Shown: positions 8,857-17,846 of the stretch, piece after piece
Layout: each line of letters begins with the position of its first letter
Numbering within the stretch: position 1 is the first letter of the stretch
Origin: Ponticoccus litoralis
GTDB lineage: Bacteria > Pseudomonadota > Alphaproteobacteria > Rhodobacterales > Rhodobacteraceae
Direction: 5' to 3'
DNA length: 64,000 bases
Assembly: GCF_039769985.1 (NCBI RefSeq)
Contig: NZ_JBDNCH010000004.1
Location: forward strand, 372,001-436,000
Position numbers and translations under genes: made by a program
Notes under the pieces: model-generated
What the model was told of the DNA's origin: nothing
The model's input: the letters and a program-made list of their open reading frames with translations, nothing else
Databases searched by the model: none

Positions 8857-9786
8857 ATGGCGAAACCCCGCAAGGTCATCATCACCTGCGCCGTGACCGG
8901 CGCGATCCACACGCCCTCGATGTCGGAATACCTGCCCGTCACGGCTTCGGAAATCGCCGAAGCCGCCATCGGCGCGGCAGAGGCGGGCGCGGCCATCGTG
9001 CACCTGCACGCCCGCAACCCCGAGGACGGCAGCCCCGACCAGTCGCCCGAGGCCTTCGCGCCCTTCCTCGGCGTGATCAAGCAGGCCTCGGACTGCGTGG
9101 TGAACATCACCACCGGCGGCGCGCCCACCATGAGCATCGAGGAACGCGTCCGCCCGGCGGAAACGCACCGCCCCGAGGTCGCCTCGCTCAACATGGGGTC
9201 GATGAACTTCGGCCTCTTCCCGATGCTCAAGCGCTTTCCGAACCCCAAACACCAGTGGGAACGCGACTACCTCGGCAACAAGAACATCATCTTCAACAAC
9301 AGCTTCGGCCAAATCGAGTACATCCTGACGACGCTCGGGCCGCTCGGCACCCGGTTCGAGTTCGAATGCTACGACACGGCGCATCTCTATAACCTCAAGC
9401 ACTTCCTCGACGCCGGACTGGTCAAGGCGCCGCTCTTCATCCAGACGGTCTTTGGCCTGATGGGCGGCATTGGCGCGCATCCCGACGACGTCATGCACAT
9501 GAAGCGCACGGCGGACCGGCTGTTCGGCGACCAGTACCAGTGGTCGGTTCTGGGCGCGGGCAAGAACCAGCTGCCCATCGCGGCGATGGCGGCGGCCATG
9601 GGCGGCAATATCCGCGTCGGGCTGGAGGATTCGCTCTGGGCCGGACCGGGGCAACTGGCGCGCAGCAACGCCGAGCAGGTGACGAAGGCCCGCCAGATCA
9701 TCGAGGGGCTGGGGCTGGAACTAGCAACCCCGGACGAGGCGCGCGAGATCCTGCACCTGAAGGGGGCGGATCAGGTCGGCTTCTGA
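8857..9786 (+). CDS. Beta-keto acid cleavage enzyme (BKACE, DUF849 family)
   Basis: Protein of 309 residues with the family start KVIITCAVTGAIHTPSMSEY and the metal-binding HLHARNPEDG motif. Family knowledge: these zinc enzymes condense a 3-keto acid with acetyl-CoA and release acetoacetate and a new CoA ester; the founding member acts in lysine fermentation and others cleave 3-dehydrocarnitine. The gene follows the 3-hydroxyacid dehydrogenase by 14 bases with GAAGGAG as ribosome site, so the pair would convert a 3-hydroxy acid to a CoA thioester. The importer genes just upstream presumably bring in that substrate. The substrate is not identifiable from sequence. Confidence 0.9.
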   Translation: MAKPRKVIITCAVTGAIHTPSMSEYLPVTASEIAEAAIGAAEAGAAIVHLHARNPEDGSPDQSPEAFAPFLGVIKQASDCVVNITTGGAPTMSIEERVRPAETHRPEVASLNMGSMNFGLFPMLKRFPNPKHQWERDYLGNKNIIFNNSFGQIEYILTTLGPLGTRFEFECYDTAHLYNLKHFLDAGLVKAPLFIQTVFGLMGGIGAHPDDVMHMKRTADRLFGDQYQWSVLGAGKNQLPIAAMAAAMGGNIRVGLEDSLWAGPGQLARSNAEQVTKARQIIEGLGLELATPDEAREILHLKGADQVGF

Positions 9787-10292
9787 CCGGCCCTGACGGA
9801 CGGGGGCGCGGCGCACTCGATCCGGTTCACCGGAGGCCGGGGCGCTGCTTTCGCCCGTCGACCTTACCCCCGGATACGGGCTGTTGATCGCCGGGTTGCG
9901 CGGCACCGTCGGCGTCGCGTCCGGGCAGGCACGGCAAGCGACGGTCGCGGTGCCGGATCCATCCGGTGACCGTCCTCTGTCGCCGGACCCCGAAGCGCCC
10001 GGGCATCGCCAACGCGCTTCTACGGTCCGGCCCCCCGCGCCGGAAGACGAACCTGCGGGCACGGGCATCGCGAACGAAGGCGGCACAGGCGCCCGCCTTC
10101 CAGTTCGCATCAGGGGGCAGGTCGCCGACCCAAGGCATGTCCGGCAGCGGAGCCTCCGGCGCATCCCCCGGGCGGGCAAGGCGCGGTCTGGCCTGGGGGC
10201 TGACAGGGGAAACACCCCGCTGGACGGCAAGCGCCGTATTGGCCGCCATTGGCAATTCCACTCGACTTTTGCCCGGAATTCTGCAATTCAGA
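9787..10292. other. Intergenic region without recognised gene
   Basis: About 500 bases between the BKACE gene and the cobalamin riboswitch. Open frames here are arginine/proline-rich products of high G+C without family features. I see no terminator with a T tract. Confidence 0.45.
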
Positions 10293-10476
10293 AGGCGATG
10301 GTGACCGGCCTGAAAGGGCCGGTTTAAAAGGGAATGCGGTGAGGGCCTTGACCCAACTCCGCAACTGCCCCCGCAACTGTGAGCGGCGAGCGACCCCGAA
10401 GAACACCACTGAACCGAAGCGGTTCGGGAAGGTTCGGGAAAGCGGCGACCCGCAAGTCAGGAGACCTGCCATCTCC
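10293..10476 (+). promoter_or_regulatory. Cobalamin riboswitch
   Basis: The conserved parts of the adenosylcobalamin aptamer occur in order: AAAAGGGAATGCGGTG at 10326-10341, the B12 box CCCCCGCAACTGTGAGCGG at 10368-10386, CCACTG at about 10405, and GCGACCCGCAAGTCAGGAGA at 10445-10464 followed by CCTGCC. GATGG at 10297-10301 can pair with CCATC at 10469-10473 to close the aptamer (P1). Downstream, GGTGCG (10478-10483) and CGCACC (10490-10495) can form a hairpin that may be the expression platform. It lies directly upstream of the small gene at 10613, which would be repressed by B12. Confidence 0.92.
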
Positions 10477-10612
10477 GGTGCGTGCTGTTGCGCACCGCAG
10501 TCACCTTAACCCGGGCGGGGCGCTCTGGGACTGGAGAGACGACATATGGACCTGACGGCCCTGTGGACATCGCCGCCTCCGTTCATGCCCCCTCCCCTGC
10601 GCGGAGGGCGCA

Positions 10613-10924
10613 ATGACACTGGAACGCACGATCCTTCAACTCGACACCGGAGCGATGCCAGCCGACGAGGCGCGGCAAATGGGGCAGCTTGGCTATATGC
10701 AATGGATCGCGGGCTTGCCGGGCAATGCGGATTATCTGCAGGCCGCGCGGGACGCCTTTGACAAGGCCGCTCCGTTCATGGCCCACTCGCCGACCGTGGC
10801 GGAATTCTGCAGGCTTCTGACACGCTCGCTGGAAGCGCCGCTGACGCCATTGCCCCTTGCGATGCCAAAGCGGCAGAGGCGCGGCGGCGCGCAGGCCCGA
10901 CGGTCCTACCGCCTGCCGCATTGA
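10613..10924 (+). CDS. Small protein of unknown function under a cobalamin riboswitch
   Basis: Protein of 103 residues that I do not recognise. The first 75 residues look like a compact soluble helical protein (DTGAMPADEARQMGQLGYMQ); the last 25 are basic (PKRQRRGGAQARR). There is no signal peptide or membrane segment. The ribosome site GGAGGG lies seven bases before ATG 10613. A second possible start at 10546 (ATG after GGAGAG) opens a different frame that runs into a low-complexity product, so it is less likely; it could be a leader peptide. Riboswitch targets are usually B12 synthesis, cobalt or B12 uptake, or B12-independent enzymes; this one matches none that I know. Confidence 0.55.
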   Translation: MTLERTILQLDTGAMPADEARQMGQLGYMQWIAGLPGNADYLQAARDAFDKAAPFMAHSPTVAEFCRLLTRSLEAPLTPLPLAMPKRQRRGGAQARRSYRLPH

Positions 10925-11497
10925 ACCCTCACGCAGGGGCCGCCGCCGCAGGAAAGCCCTAGCCCTGAAGGCCTCCTCTGCCTGAGCGAACAGGGGGCGC
11001 CTTGCGGAAGCATTTGCCAAGGACGACCGACCGGCCCTCGCTTGTCAAGCGCGCGCCGTGACCCGCGACCCGTGAACCGGCGGCACCCCGCTTGGCGCCC
11101 CGGGCGGTCGGTTCACGCCGGTGGACCATGTCCGGGCCGCTGAAGGCCCATCCCGGCACGGGCGGACAAGCAGGCCGCGCCGCACGGTCCCGGCCCCGCG
11201 CAACAGCCGCGCATCTGCTCGCCGCCGACCTTGACATCGAGGTCCCGGCCAACCTCGGCGGGCCCGGCCCTGTCGGCCACCAGAGCAGCAATCCCGGCGC
11301 CCGGGCCAATCCGGGGACCAGCCACTTTGCACCCCGGCGGGCCGAAAGGTCAAAGACCGATATCCCGCGCCCCGACCAGAGCCCGCACGACCCGGGGGAT
11401 CCGCGCCGACATCCGCAACACCCGCCGTGCTTGGGAAAGGCCGCGAAACCGGCCCGACGGTCGCTCTGCACCCATGCCTCAATGCCCCGACACGGGA
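10925..11497. other. Intergenic region without recognised gene
   Basis: About 570 bases, very GC-rich. No frame on either strand shows recognisable family features; the longest are arginine- and proline-rich. The only clear structure is the palindrome at its right edge (11498-11516). Confidence 0.45.
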
Positions 11498-11516
11498 CTA
11501 TCGAAATAATCGATAG
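11498..11516. promoter_or_regulatory. Palindromic operator upstream of the hydantoinase operon
   Basis: CTATCGAAATAATCGATAG is a perfect inverted repeat (seven-base arms, five-base AT-rich centre). It contains an AT-rich T-N11-A-like dyad as expected for LysR-type sites and lies 78 bases before the hyuA start, next to an AT-rich stretch (GGTAAAAAAACG). The only LysR gene nearby is the last gene of this operon (22980-23837), so it is the likely binder. Confidence 0.6.
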
Positions 11517-11593
11517 CGGTAAAAAAACGTTTCGTTTCCCTCACTAGACGGCCCGTGACACTTAACCGTCAAGGCAAACGGAGTGCAGTTCCC

Positions 11594-13676
11594 ATGACCC
11601 ACGCAAAGACCAAGACACGTCTGGCAGCTGATATCGGCGGCACCTTCACCGATGTGGTGCTGGAAACGCCCAAGGGCATGTTCACGGCCAAGGTGCCGAC
11701 CGATCTGGAGCAGCCCGAACGTGGCATCATGGCGGGTGTGACCATCGTCCGCGAGCAGTCGGGGCTGGCCCCCAGCGATATCGATATCTTCGTCCATGGC
11801 ACCACCCGGCCACAAATGCGCTGATCGAGCGCAAGGGCGCCGAGGACCGCGCTGATCACGACCGAGGGCTTCCGCGACAGCCTCGAAATCGCATATGAAT
11901 CCCGCTACGATCAGTTCGATCTGCAGCTGGAAAAGCCGGCGCCGCTGATGCCGCGCGATCTGCGCTTCACGGTGACCGAGCGGATGGATGTGCGCGGCAA
12001 TGTCCTGCTGCCGCTCGACCGCGCCCGCGTCACCGAACTGGCCGCCGAACTGAACCGCCTGGGCATCGAGGCGGTCGCCGTGGGCCTGCTGCATTCCTAT
12101 GCCAATCCGGCCCACGAGCAGGCCGTGCGCGCTCTGCTGATCGACGCCGGCTGCACGGCAGAGATCACGCTGTCGTCGGACGTCTGCCCCGAGGTGCGCG
12201 AATACGAGCGCTTCATGACCACGGTCTGCAATTCCTACGTGCAGCCGATCATGGCCCGCTACCTGCGGGCGCTGGAAAAGACGCTGGCCGACAACGGCTT
12301 TGTCTGCCCGCTGTTCCTGATGACCTCGGGCGGGGGCATGACCACGCTGGAGGCTGCCATCCGCTATCCGATCCGCCTTGTCGAATCCGGCCCCAGCGGC
12401 GGCGCGGTGCTTGCCAGCCGCATTGCCGCCAGCCTGGAAGAAGACCGGGTTGTGTCCTTCGACATGGGAGGCACCACCGCGAAGATCTGCCTGATCGACG
12501 ACTACCTTCCCCAGACCGCACGCAACTTCGAGATCGCGCGCGCGGCCCGGTTCCAGAAGGGCAGCGGCATGCCGGTGCGGATCCCGGTGGTCGAGATGAT
12601 CGAGATTGGGGCCGGTGGCGGGTCCATCGCCGATGTTGACACCATGCGCCGTCTGGCGATCGGGCCGGAGAGCGCCGGCTCGGTGCCCGGGGCTGCCTGC
12701 TATGGCAAGGGCGGCGTCAAGCCGACCGTGACGGATGCCAATGTGGTGCTGGGCCGGATCGACCCTGAAACCTTCGCCGAAGGGCGGATGCATCTGGATG
12801 TCGACGCCGCCGGGACCGCCATCAAGGGCGATGTCGGCGACCCGCTGGATGTCAGCACCTCCGAAGCGGCGCTCGGCATAACCGAGATGGTCGAAGAGAA
12901 CATGGCGAATGCCGCGCGCATCCATTCGGTCGAACATGGTGCGGACCTGTCGCGCTACACCATGATCGCCTTTGGCGGCGGCGGCCCCCTGCATGCGGTC
13001 CGCATGGCCGAAAAGCTGGGCGTGGGGCGCGTCATCGTGCCGGCCAACTGCAGCGTCGGCTCTGCCGTCGGCTTCCTGCGCGCCCCCATCGCCTACGAGG
13101 TGGTGCGCAGCCGCTACATGACGCTGGACCAGTTCGACCTGAACGGCGCGAACGCGGTTCTGGACGAGATTTCCTCCGAGGCCCGCGGCATCGTCCGCAG
13201 CGGCGAGCCCGAAGCCGACCTGGTCGAGACCCGCACCGCCTATATGCGCTACGTCGGTCAGGGCCACGAAATCCAGGTGCCGGTGCCGGCGGGCACGCTG
13301 ACCGAAAAGGACGTTGCGCAGATCAGGGCCGATTACGAGGCCGGCTATACGCGACTGTTCAGCCGTACCATCCCGGAACGCGACATCGAGATCCTGTCCT
13401 GGTCCATCGTCGTCTCGACCGCGCAGGAGCCGGCTCGAACCGCGACAGGCCGACGGGACCGCCTTCGACGCCGCCGCGATCGGCGACCGCTCGGTCTTCC
13501 TTCCTGCGGACCACGACTACCGGGACGTGCCGATCTACTGGCGCCCCGACCTGGCTGCCGGCGCAAGCTTCCAGGGCCCGGCCCTGGTCGCCGAACCGCA
13601 GACCACGACCTTCGTCACCGCCGCCTTCACAGGCCGGATCGACAGCAAATCCAACCTCGTGCTTGAAAAGGTTTGA
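11594..13676 (+). CDS. hyuA: Hydantoinase/oxoprolinase subunit A (frameshifted as read)
   Basis: HyuA-type ATP-dependent hydrolase of about 690 residues. It starts RLAADIGGTFTDVVLE (phosphate-binding actin fold), has a second nucleotide motif VVSFDMGGTTAKICLID, EIGAGGGSIA and YTMIAFGGGGPLHAV. With HyuB it hydrolyses cyclic amides (hydantoins, 5-oxoproline and similar) using ATP. Three single-base problems are visible. One base is missing near 11807 (VHGTT then TNALIERKGA continues in the next frame). One is extra near 11846. One is extra near 13428, after which the C-terminal part (FLPADHDYRDVPIYW) ends at 13676. The first two compensate each other. All fall in conserved sequence, so sequencing error is likely. 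It is the first gene of the operon. Confidence 0.82.
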
Positions 13677-13678
13677 AC

Positions 13679-15391
13679 ATGGCCCGCGAACTGAACGAAA
13701 TCGAACGCCAGATCCTGTGGAACCGGCTGATCGCCATCGTCGAAGAGCAGGCACAGACGCTCATGCGGACCGCCTTCAACCCCATCGTGCGGGAATCGGG
13801 CGACCTTTCCGCCGGGATATTCGACATCCGGGGCCGGATGATCGCGCAGGCGGTTACCGGCACCCCCGGCCATGTAAACACGATGGCGGAATCGGTCAGT
13901 TTCTTCCTCGAGGAATTCCCGCTGGAAGACATGCACCCCGACGACATCTATCTGACCAACGACCCTTGGAAGGCAGCCGGCCACCTCAACGACTTCATGC
14001 TGGTGCGTCCCTGCTTCCACGAGGGCAAACTGATCGGGTTCACCTCCTGCACCAGCCACCTTGCCGATCTCGGCGGCCCGGGCTTCGGCCCTGACGGCAC
14101 CGACGTGCTGGACGAAGGCCTGTTCGTGCCGATCTTCAAGCTGGTCGATGCCGGGCGGCTGGACACCAATTTCATCCGCATCCTGAAAGCCAACAGCCGG
14201 GTGCCGATCGAGGTCGAAGGCGACCTTTACGCGCTGATGGCCTGCGTTGAATGCGGCAGCCGTCGCCTGTCGGAATGCATGGGCGATGTCGGCATCACCA
14301 CGCTGGAAGATATCTCGGACTACATCGTCGACACCTCGCGCCAGCGCACCAACGACCTGATCCGCGCCCTGCCGGAGGGTGTCTATCACAACACCATGCG
14401 CGTCGACGGCTACGACAAGCCGCTGGATCTCGAAGCCACGATGACCATCCGCAGCGGCGAGATCACCGTCGATTTCACCGGCACGTCGGGTCTTTCGAGC
14501 AAGGGCATCAACTGCCCGCTGAACTATGCCAGCGCCTATTCCTGCTTCGCGCTGAAATGCGCCATCGCGCCGGACATCCCCAACAACGCCGGCTCGCTGG
14601 AGCCGCTGAAGATCACCGCGCCGGAAAACACCATCGTCAATGCGCAGTACCCGGTGCCGGTCGCCATGCGCCACGTCGTCGGCCAGTTGCTGCCCGATGT
14701 GGTGTTCGGCTGTCTGCACAAGGCCCGCCCGGGTCTGGCCCCCGCCGAAGGCGCCTGCTGCCTGTGGGACCTGCCGCTACGCGGCGGCTACGCGGTCAGT
14801 GCAACGCCCGGCAAGACCCGCTTTGCGACCGAACTGGTCCACAACGGCGGCACCGGCGCGCGTCCGACCAAGGACGGCCTGTCGGCCACGGCCTTCCCAA
14901 GCGGCGTGATGGGGTCGCTGGTCGAGATCACCGAAAGCGTGTCGCCGCTGATCATCTGGAAACGCGAATACCGCCAGGACTCGAGCGGGCCAGGGCGCTA
15001 TCGCGGCGGCCTGGGCCAGGTGCTGGAACTGTCCAGCAGCGAGGAGGCGCCGATTTCCCTGTTCGCCGCGCTTGACCGCATCAACCATCCGGCGCGCGGC
15101 CGGGAGGGCGGAATGAACGGCGCGCCCGGCGTGCTGACCCTGTCGGACGGAACACGGCTCAACCCGAAGGGCGAACAGGTCATTCCGGGCGATCAGCGCC
15201 TGGTCATGCTGACCCCCGGCGGCGCCGGGTATGGCAACCCCGTCGACCGCGACCCTGAACACGTGGTGCGCGACGTGCTGACCGGACTGGTCAGCCAGGA
15301 AAGCGCCGAAGCCGATTACGGCCTGCGTGTCGCGGCCGATGGCAGCTATGCGCTCTGCGGTCCTCGCGCGGAAGACGGGGTGATGGCATGA
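13679..15391 (+). CDS. hyuB: Hydantoinase/oxoprolinase subunit B
   Basis: Protein of 570 residues with HyuB features: an ELNEIERQILWNRL start, the block FNPIVRESGDLSAGIFD, AQAVTGTPGHV, and NDPWKAAGHLNDF. It is the partner of HyuA; together they open cyclic amides or lactams in the cytoplasm. ATG 13679 lies two bases after the hyuA stop, with AAAAGG upstream. The C-terminal GERLVM-type segment ending in GGAGYGNP is typical of HyuB. The stop overlaps the next start (ATGA). Confidence 0.88.
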   Translation: MARELNEIERQILWNRLIAIVEEQAQTLMRTAFNPIVRESGDLSAGIFDIRGRMIAQAVTGTPGHVNTMAESVSFFLEEFPLEDMHPDDIYLTNDPWKAAGHLNDFMLVRPCFHEGKLIGFTSCTSHLADLGGPGFGPDGTDVLDEGLFVPIFKLVDAGRLDTNFIRILKANSRVPIEVEGDLYALMACVECGSRRLSECMGDVGITTLEDISDYIVDTSRQRTNDLIRALPEGVYHNTMRVDGYDKPLDLEATMTIRSGEITVDFTGTSGLSSKGINCPLNYASAYSCFALKCAIAPDIPNNAGSLEPLKITAPENTIVNAQYPVPVAMRHVVGQLLPDVVFGCLHKARPGLAPAEGACCLWDLPLRGGYAVSATPGKTRFATELVHNGGTGARPTKDGLSATAFPSGVMGSLVEITESVSPLIIWKREYRQDSSGPGRYRGGLGQVLELSSSEEAPISLFAALDRINHPARGREGGMNGAPGVLTLSDGTRLNPKGEQVIPGDQRLVMLTPGGAGYGNPVDRDPEHVVRDVLTGLVSQESAEADYGLRVAADGSYALCGPRAEDGVMA

Positions 15392-16557
15392 CGCGGCTTC
15401 CCCACCCCGACACCCTGGCCGCGACCGCCCTGGGCTGGATCGACCGCGAGACAGATGCGATGGCCGCGCCCCTGCGGCCCTCGACATCCTTCCTGCGCGA
15501 CCCCGCGCACCTGGATCGCGCCGGTCGCATGTTCACGCGCGACGACAACCCCAGCTATCAGCAGACCGAAGCCGTGATCAACGCGCTGGAAGGCGGCGCG
15601 GGCTGCTTGCTGTTTTCCTCCGGCATGGCGGCGATCACCGCGGTGTTCCAGCGGCTCGCCCCGGGCGATCACGTCATTCTGCCGGTCCGGGTCTATTCTG
15701 GCCTGCGCGACTGGCTGAACCTGCACGGCAGGCGCTGGGGTCTAGAGGTCAGCTATCTGCAGGACTACACCCCCGCCGCGATCGAGGCGGCGATCATCCC
15801 CGGCAAGACCCGGATCGTCTGGATGGAAACACCCAGCAATCCGACCTGGGTGGTCACCGACATCGCCGCGATTTCGAAGGTCGCTCACGAGGCCGGTGCC
15901 CTCGTCGGCATCGACAATACCGTCTCGACCCCGATCCTGACCCAGCCAATCCGCCATGGCGCCGATATCGTCGTCCATTCCGGCAGCAAGTACCTGAACG
16001 GCCATGGCGACCTGATCGCCGGTGCCGCGGTTGTGGCGCCGGGGCGCGAGGATCTGCTGTCGGACCTGCAGGTGCAGCGCAACCACTATGGCGCCATCCT
16101 GGGCAGCTTCGAGGCCTGGCTCTTGCTGCGCGGCATGCGGACGTTGGCCCTGCGCGTGCGGGCCCAGTCTGCCGCGGCAATGAAGCTGGCCGCGTTCCTC
16201 GAAGGCCATGCCGCGGTGGCCGAGGTGCTCTATCCCGGCCTGCCCTCGCATCCCGGGCACGACATCGCCCGGCGGCAGATGGCTGGCGGGTTCGGGGGCA
16301 TGTTGTCGTTCCGCGTCGCCGGTGGCGAGGCGGCGGCCAAGGCCGTGGCTTCCCGGGTCGGTGTCATCCGGCAAGCGATCTCTTTCGGCAGCACCGAAAC
16401 CGTGATCGAACACCGCGCCGGCATGGAAGGCCCCGACAGCCCCACACCGCGCGATCTGTTGCGCATTTCGGTCGGGCTGGAAAACATCGACGAGCTGATC
16501 GGCGATCTTGGCCAGGCGCTCGAAGCGGCGACCATCCAGAAGGAGACTGGCGCATGA
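15388..16557 (+). CDS. PLP-dependent trans-sulfuration-type enzyme (Cys/Met metabolism family)
   Basis: Fold-type I PLP enzyme of 389 residues, cystathionine gamma-synthase/beta-lyase family. The PLP-binding lysine is K201 in VHSGSKYLNGHGDLIAG; D176 in GIDNT binds the pyridine nitrogen; the GMAA stretch near residue 79 binds phosphate. Family members catalyse beta- or gamma-elimination or replacement on amino acids such as cystathionine, methionine and O-acylhomoserine; some are racemases. Overlap by ATGA with both neighbours shows co-translation with hydantoinase and the racemase-type gene. A likely role is breaking the amino acid freed by ring opening, possibly a sulfur amino acid; this is inference. 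Confidence 0.83.
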   Translation: MTRLPHPDTLAATALGWIDRETDAMAAPLRPSTSFLRDPAHLDRAGRMFTRDDNPSYQQTEAVINALEGGAGCLLFSSGMAAITAVFQRLAPGDHVILPVRVYSGLRDWLNLHGRRWGLEVSYLQDYTPAAIEAAIIPGKTRIVWMETPSNPTWVVTDIAAISKVAHEAGALVGIDNTVSTPILTQPIRHGADIVVHSGSKYLNGHGDLIAGAAVVAPGREDLLSDLQVQRNHYGAILGSFEAWLLLRGMRTLALRVRAQSAAAMKLAAFLEGHAAVAEVLYPGLPSHPGHDIARRQMAGGFGGMLSFRVAGGEAAAKAVASRVGVIRQAISFGSTETVIEHRAGMEGPDSPTPRDLLRISVGLENIDELIGDLGQALEAATIQKETGA

Positions 16558-17327
16558 CCCGGCAACCCGCCGCCATCGACTTTGCCCCGCGCTCTCTCCG
16601 TGTCGGCCTGATCGTTCCGTCCTCGAACACCAATTTCGAACCGGACTGCGCCATGCTGGCGCCCGAGGGCCTGACCCTGCACGCCGTGCGCAGCGGAGGC
16701 TACGACGTGAACGCGATCCCGGATTCGGCGCTCATGCGTCGGTTCGCACGCGAAGCGCTGGACCAATGCGTCACGCTATTGACCGACGCGCGCGTGGATA
16801 TGGTCATCTACGGGTGCACCTCGGCCACCCTGTCGGAAGGACCGGCTTTCGACCGCAAGTTCTGTGAGGAGTTGCAGGAAAAGTCGGGAGTCCCGGCGAT
16901 CACAGCCGCCGGGGCGCTTGTCGAGGCCATTCGCAGCGTCGGGGCGCGGCGGGTGGCCTTCACCTCGCCCTACGTGGCGGCGCTCAGCGCAGAATCCGTG
17001 GCCTTCATCCGCGAAAGCGGGATCGAGGTGGTCCGCAAAGTGGCCTTCGAAGAGGAACTCACCAGCCTGGGCCAGAATGCGCTGACCCCCCAGGACGCCT
17101 ATGACATGGCGCTGCGTGCCGATCACCCCGATGCCGAGGCCATCGTGATTTCCTGCACCGATTATCGGGCGCTGGAAGCCGCGCCGGCGATCGAGGCGGC
17201 ACTGAACAAGCCGGTCGTCACCAGCAACCAGGCGCAGATGTTTGCCTGCCTGACCCGCCTGGGCCTGCCGACCACGGACATCACCCGAGGAGGGCGTCTC
17301 TTCACGCGCCGGGGACTGGTGACATGA
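16554..17327 (+). CDS. Asp/Glu racemase superfamily protein (maleate isomerase-like)
   Basis: Protein of 257 residues. It begins RVGLIVPSSNTNFEPDC and has the two catalytic-type cysteines in YGCTSAT and ISCTDYR, the pattern of the Asp/Glu/hydantoin racemase and maleate cis-trans isomerase superfamily. In a hydantoinase operon it may racemise the substrate or the ring-opened product, or isomerise a cis-dicarboxylate. It resembles, but is clearly different from, the maleate isomerase at 36915. ATGA overlaps link it to both neighbours. Confidence 0.82.
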   Translation: MTRQPAAIDFAPRSLRVGLIVPSSNTNFEPDCAMLAPEGLTLHAVRSGGYDVNAIPDSALMRRFAREALDQCVTLLTDARVDMVIYGCTSATLSEGPAFDRKFCEELQEKSGVPAITAAGALVEAIRSVGARRVAFTSPYVAALSAESVAFIRESGIEVVRKVAFEEELTSLGQNALTPQDAYDMALRADHPDAEAIVISCTDYRALEAAPAIEAALNKPVVTSNQAQMFACLTRLGLPTTDITRGGRLFTRRGLVT

Positions 17328-17789
17328 GCCGCGCGGAACGGATTCTGAGCGAACTGGGCCTGACCCTGCCGCCGCCCCCCAGCCGGCGGCGGATTACCTG
17401 CCCTGGACGGTGACCGGGGATCTGGTGCACATCGCGGGCCAGACGCCCCGGATCGAGCACGGGCCCTGCAATTCACCGGCCAGATCGGCGGCACCCTGAC
17501 CTTGGATCAGGGTCGGCAGGCAGCGCAGATCTGTGCGCTGCGGCTGCTCAGCGCGCTACAGGCAGCGGTCGGCGATCTGGATGGCGTCCTGCGCATCGCC
17601 AAGCTGACGGTCTACGTCAACGGCGCACCCGGTTTCACCGATCATTCCGCCGTCGCGGACGGGGCATCGCAGCTGCTGTCCCGAGCGCTCGGCGACTGTG
17701 GTCGGCACGCACGCTCGGCCGTCGGAGTGGCCGGTCTTCCGGGCAATGCCCCCGTCGAAATTGACATGGTGGCTCAGATCGTGACGTGA
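17324..17789 (+). CDS. RidA/YjgF-family protein (two single-base deletions as read)
   Basis: The gene starts at 17324 (ATGA overlap) and its first frame ends early at GR-stop. Adding one C in the run at 17375-17380 gives LPPPPQPAADYLPWTVTGDL, and adding one G at 17461 gives EHGALQFTGQIGGTLTLDQG. The remainder is continuous to 17789 with the typical RidA middle and end (AAQICALRLLSALQAAVGDL; VYVNGAPGF; GNAPVEIDMVAQ). Restored length is about 155 residues, as in the YjgF-like subgroup. RidA proteins hydrolyse reactive enamines/imines released by PLP enzymes, which fits the PLP gene two positions upstream. Both breaks are in homopolymers, so sequence error is likely. Confidence 0.78.
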
Positions 17790-17846
17790 ACCGGGCGACC
17801 CGGCCGCTGGCGGCTGGAAGGACATAAACACAAGGGAGGGGACAAG

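Noticed and set aside
10546..10761. Alternative gene start just after the cobalamin riboswitch
   Set aside because: It has a ribosome site but the product turns into low-complexity sequence in a frame overlapping the better gene at 10613; a leader peptide cannot be excluded.
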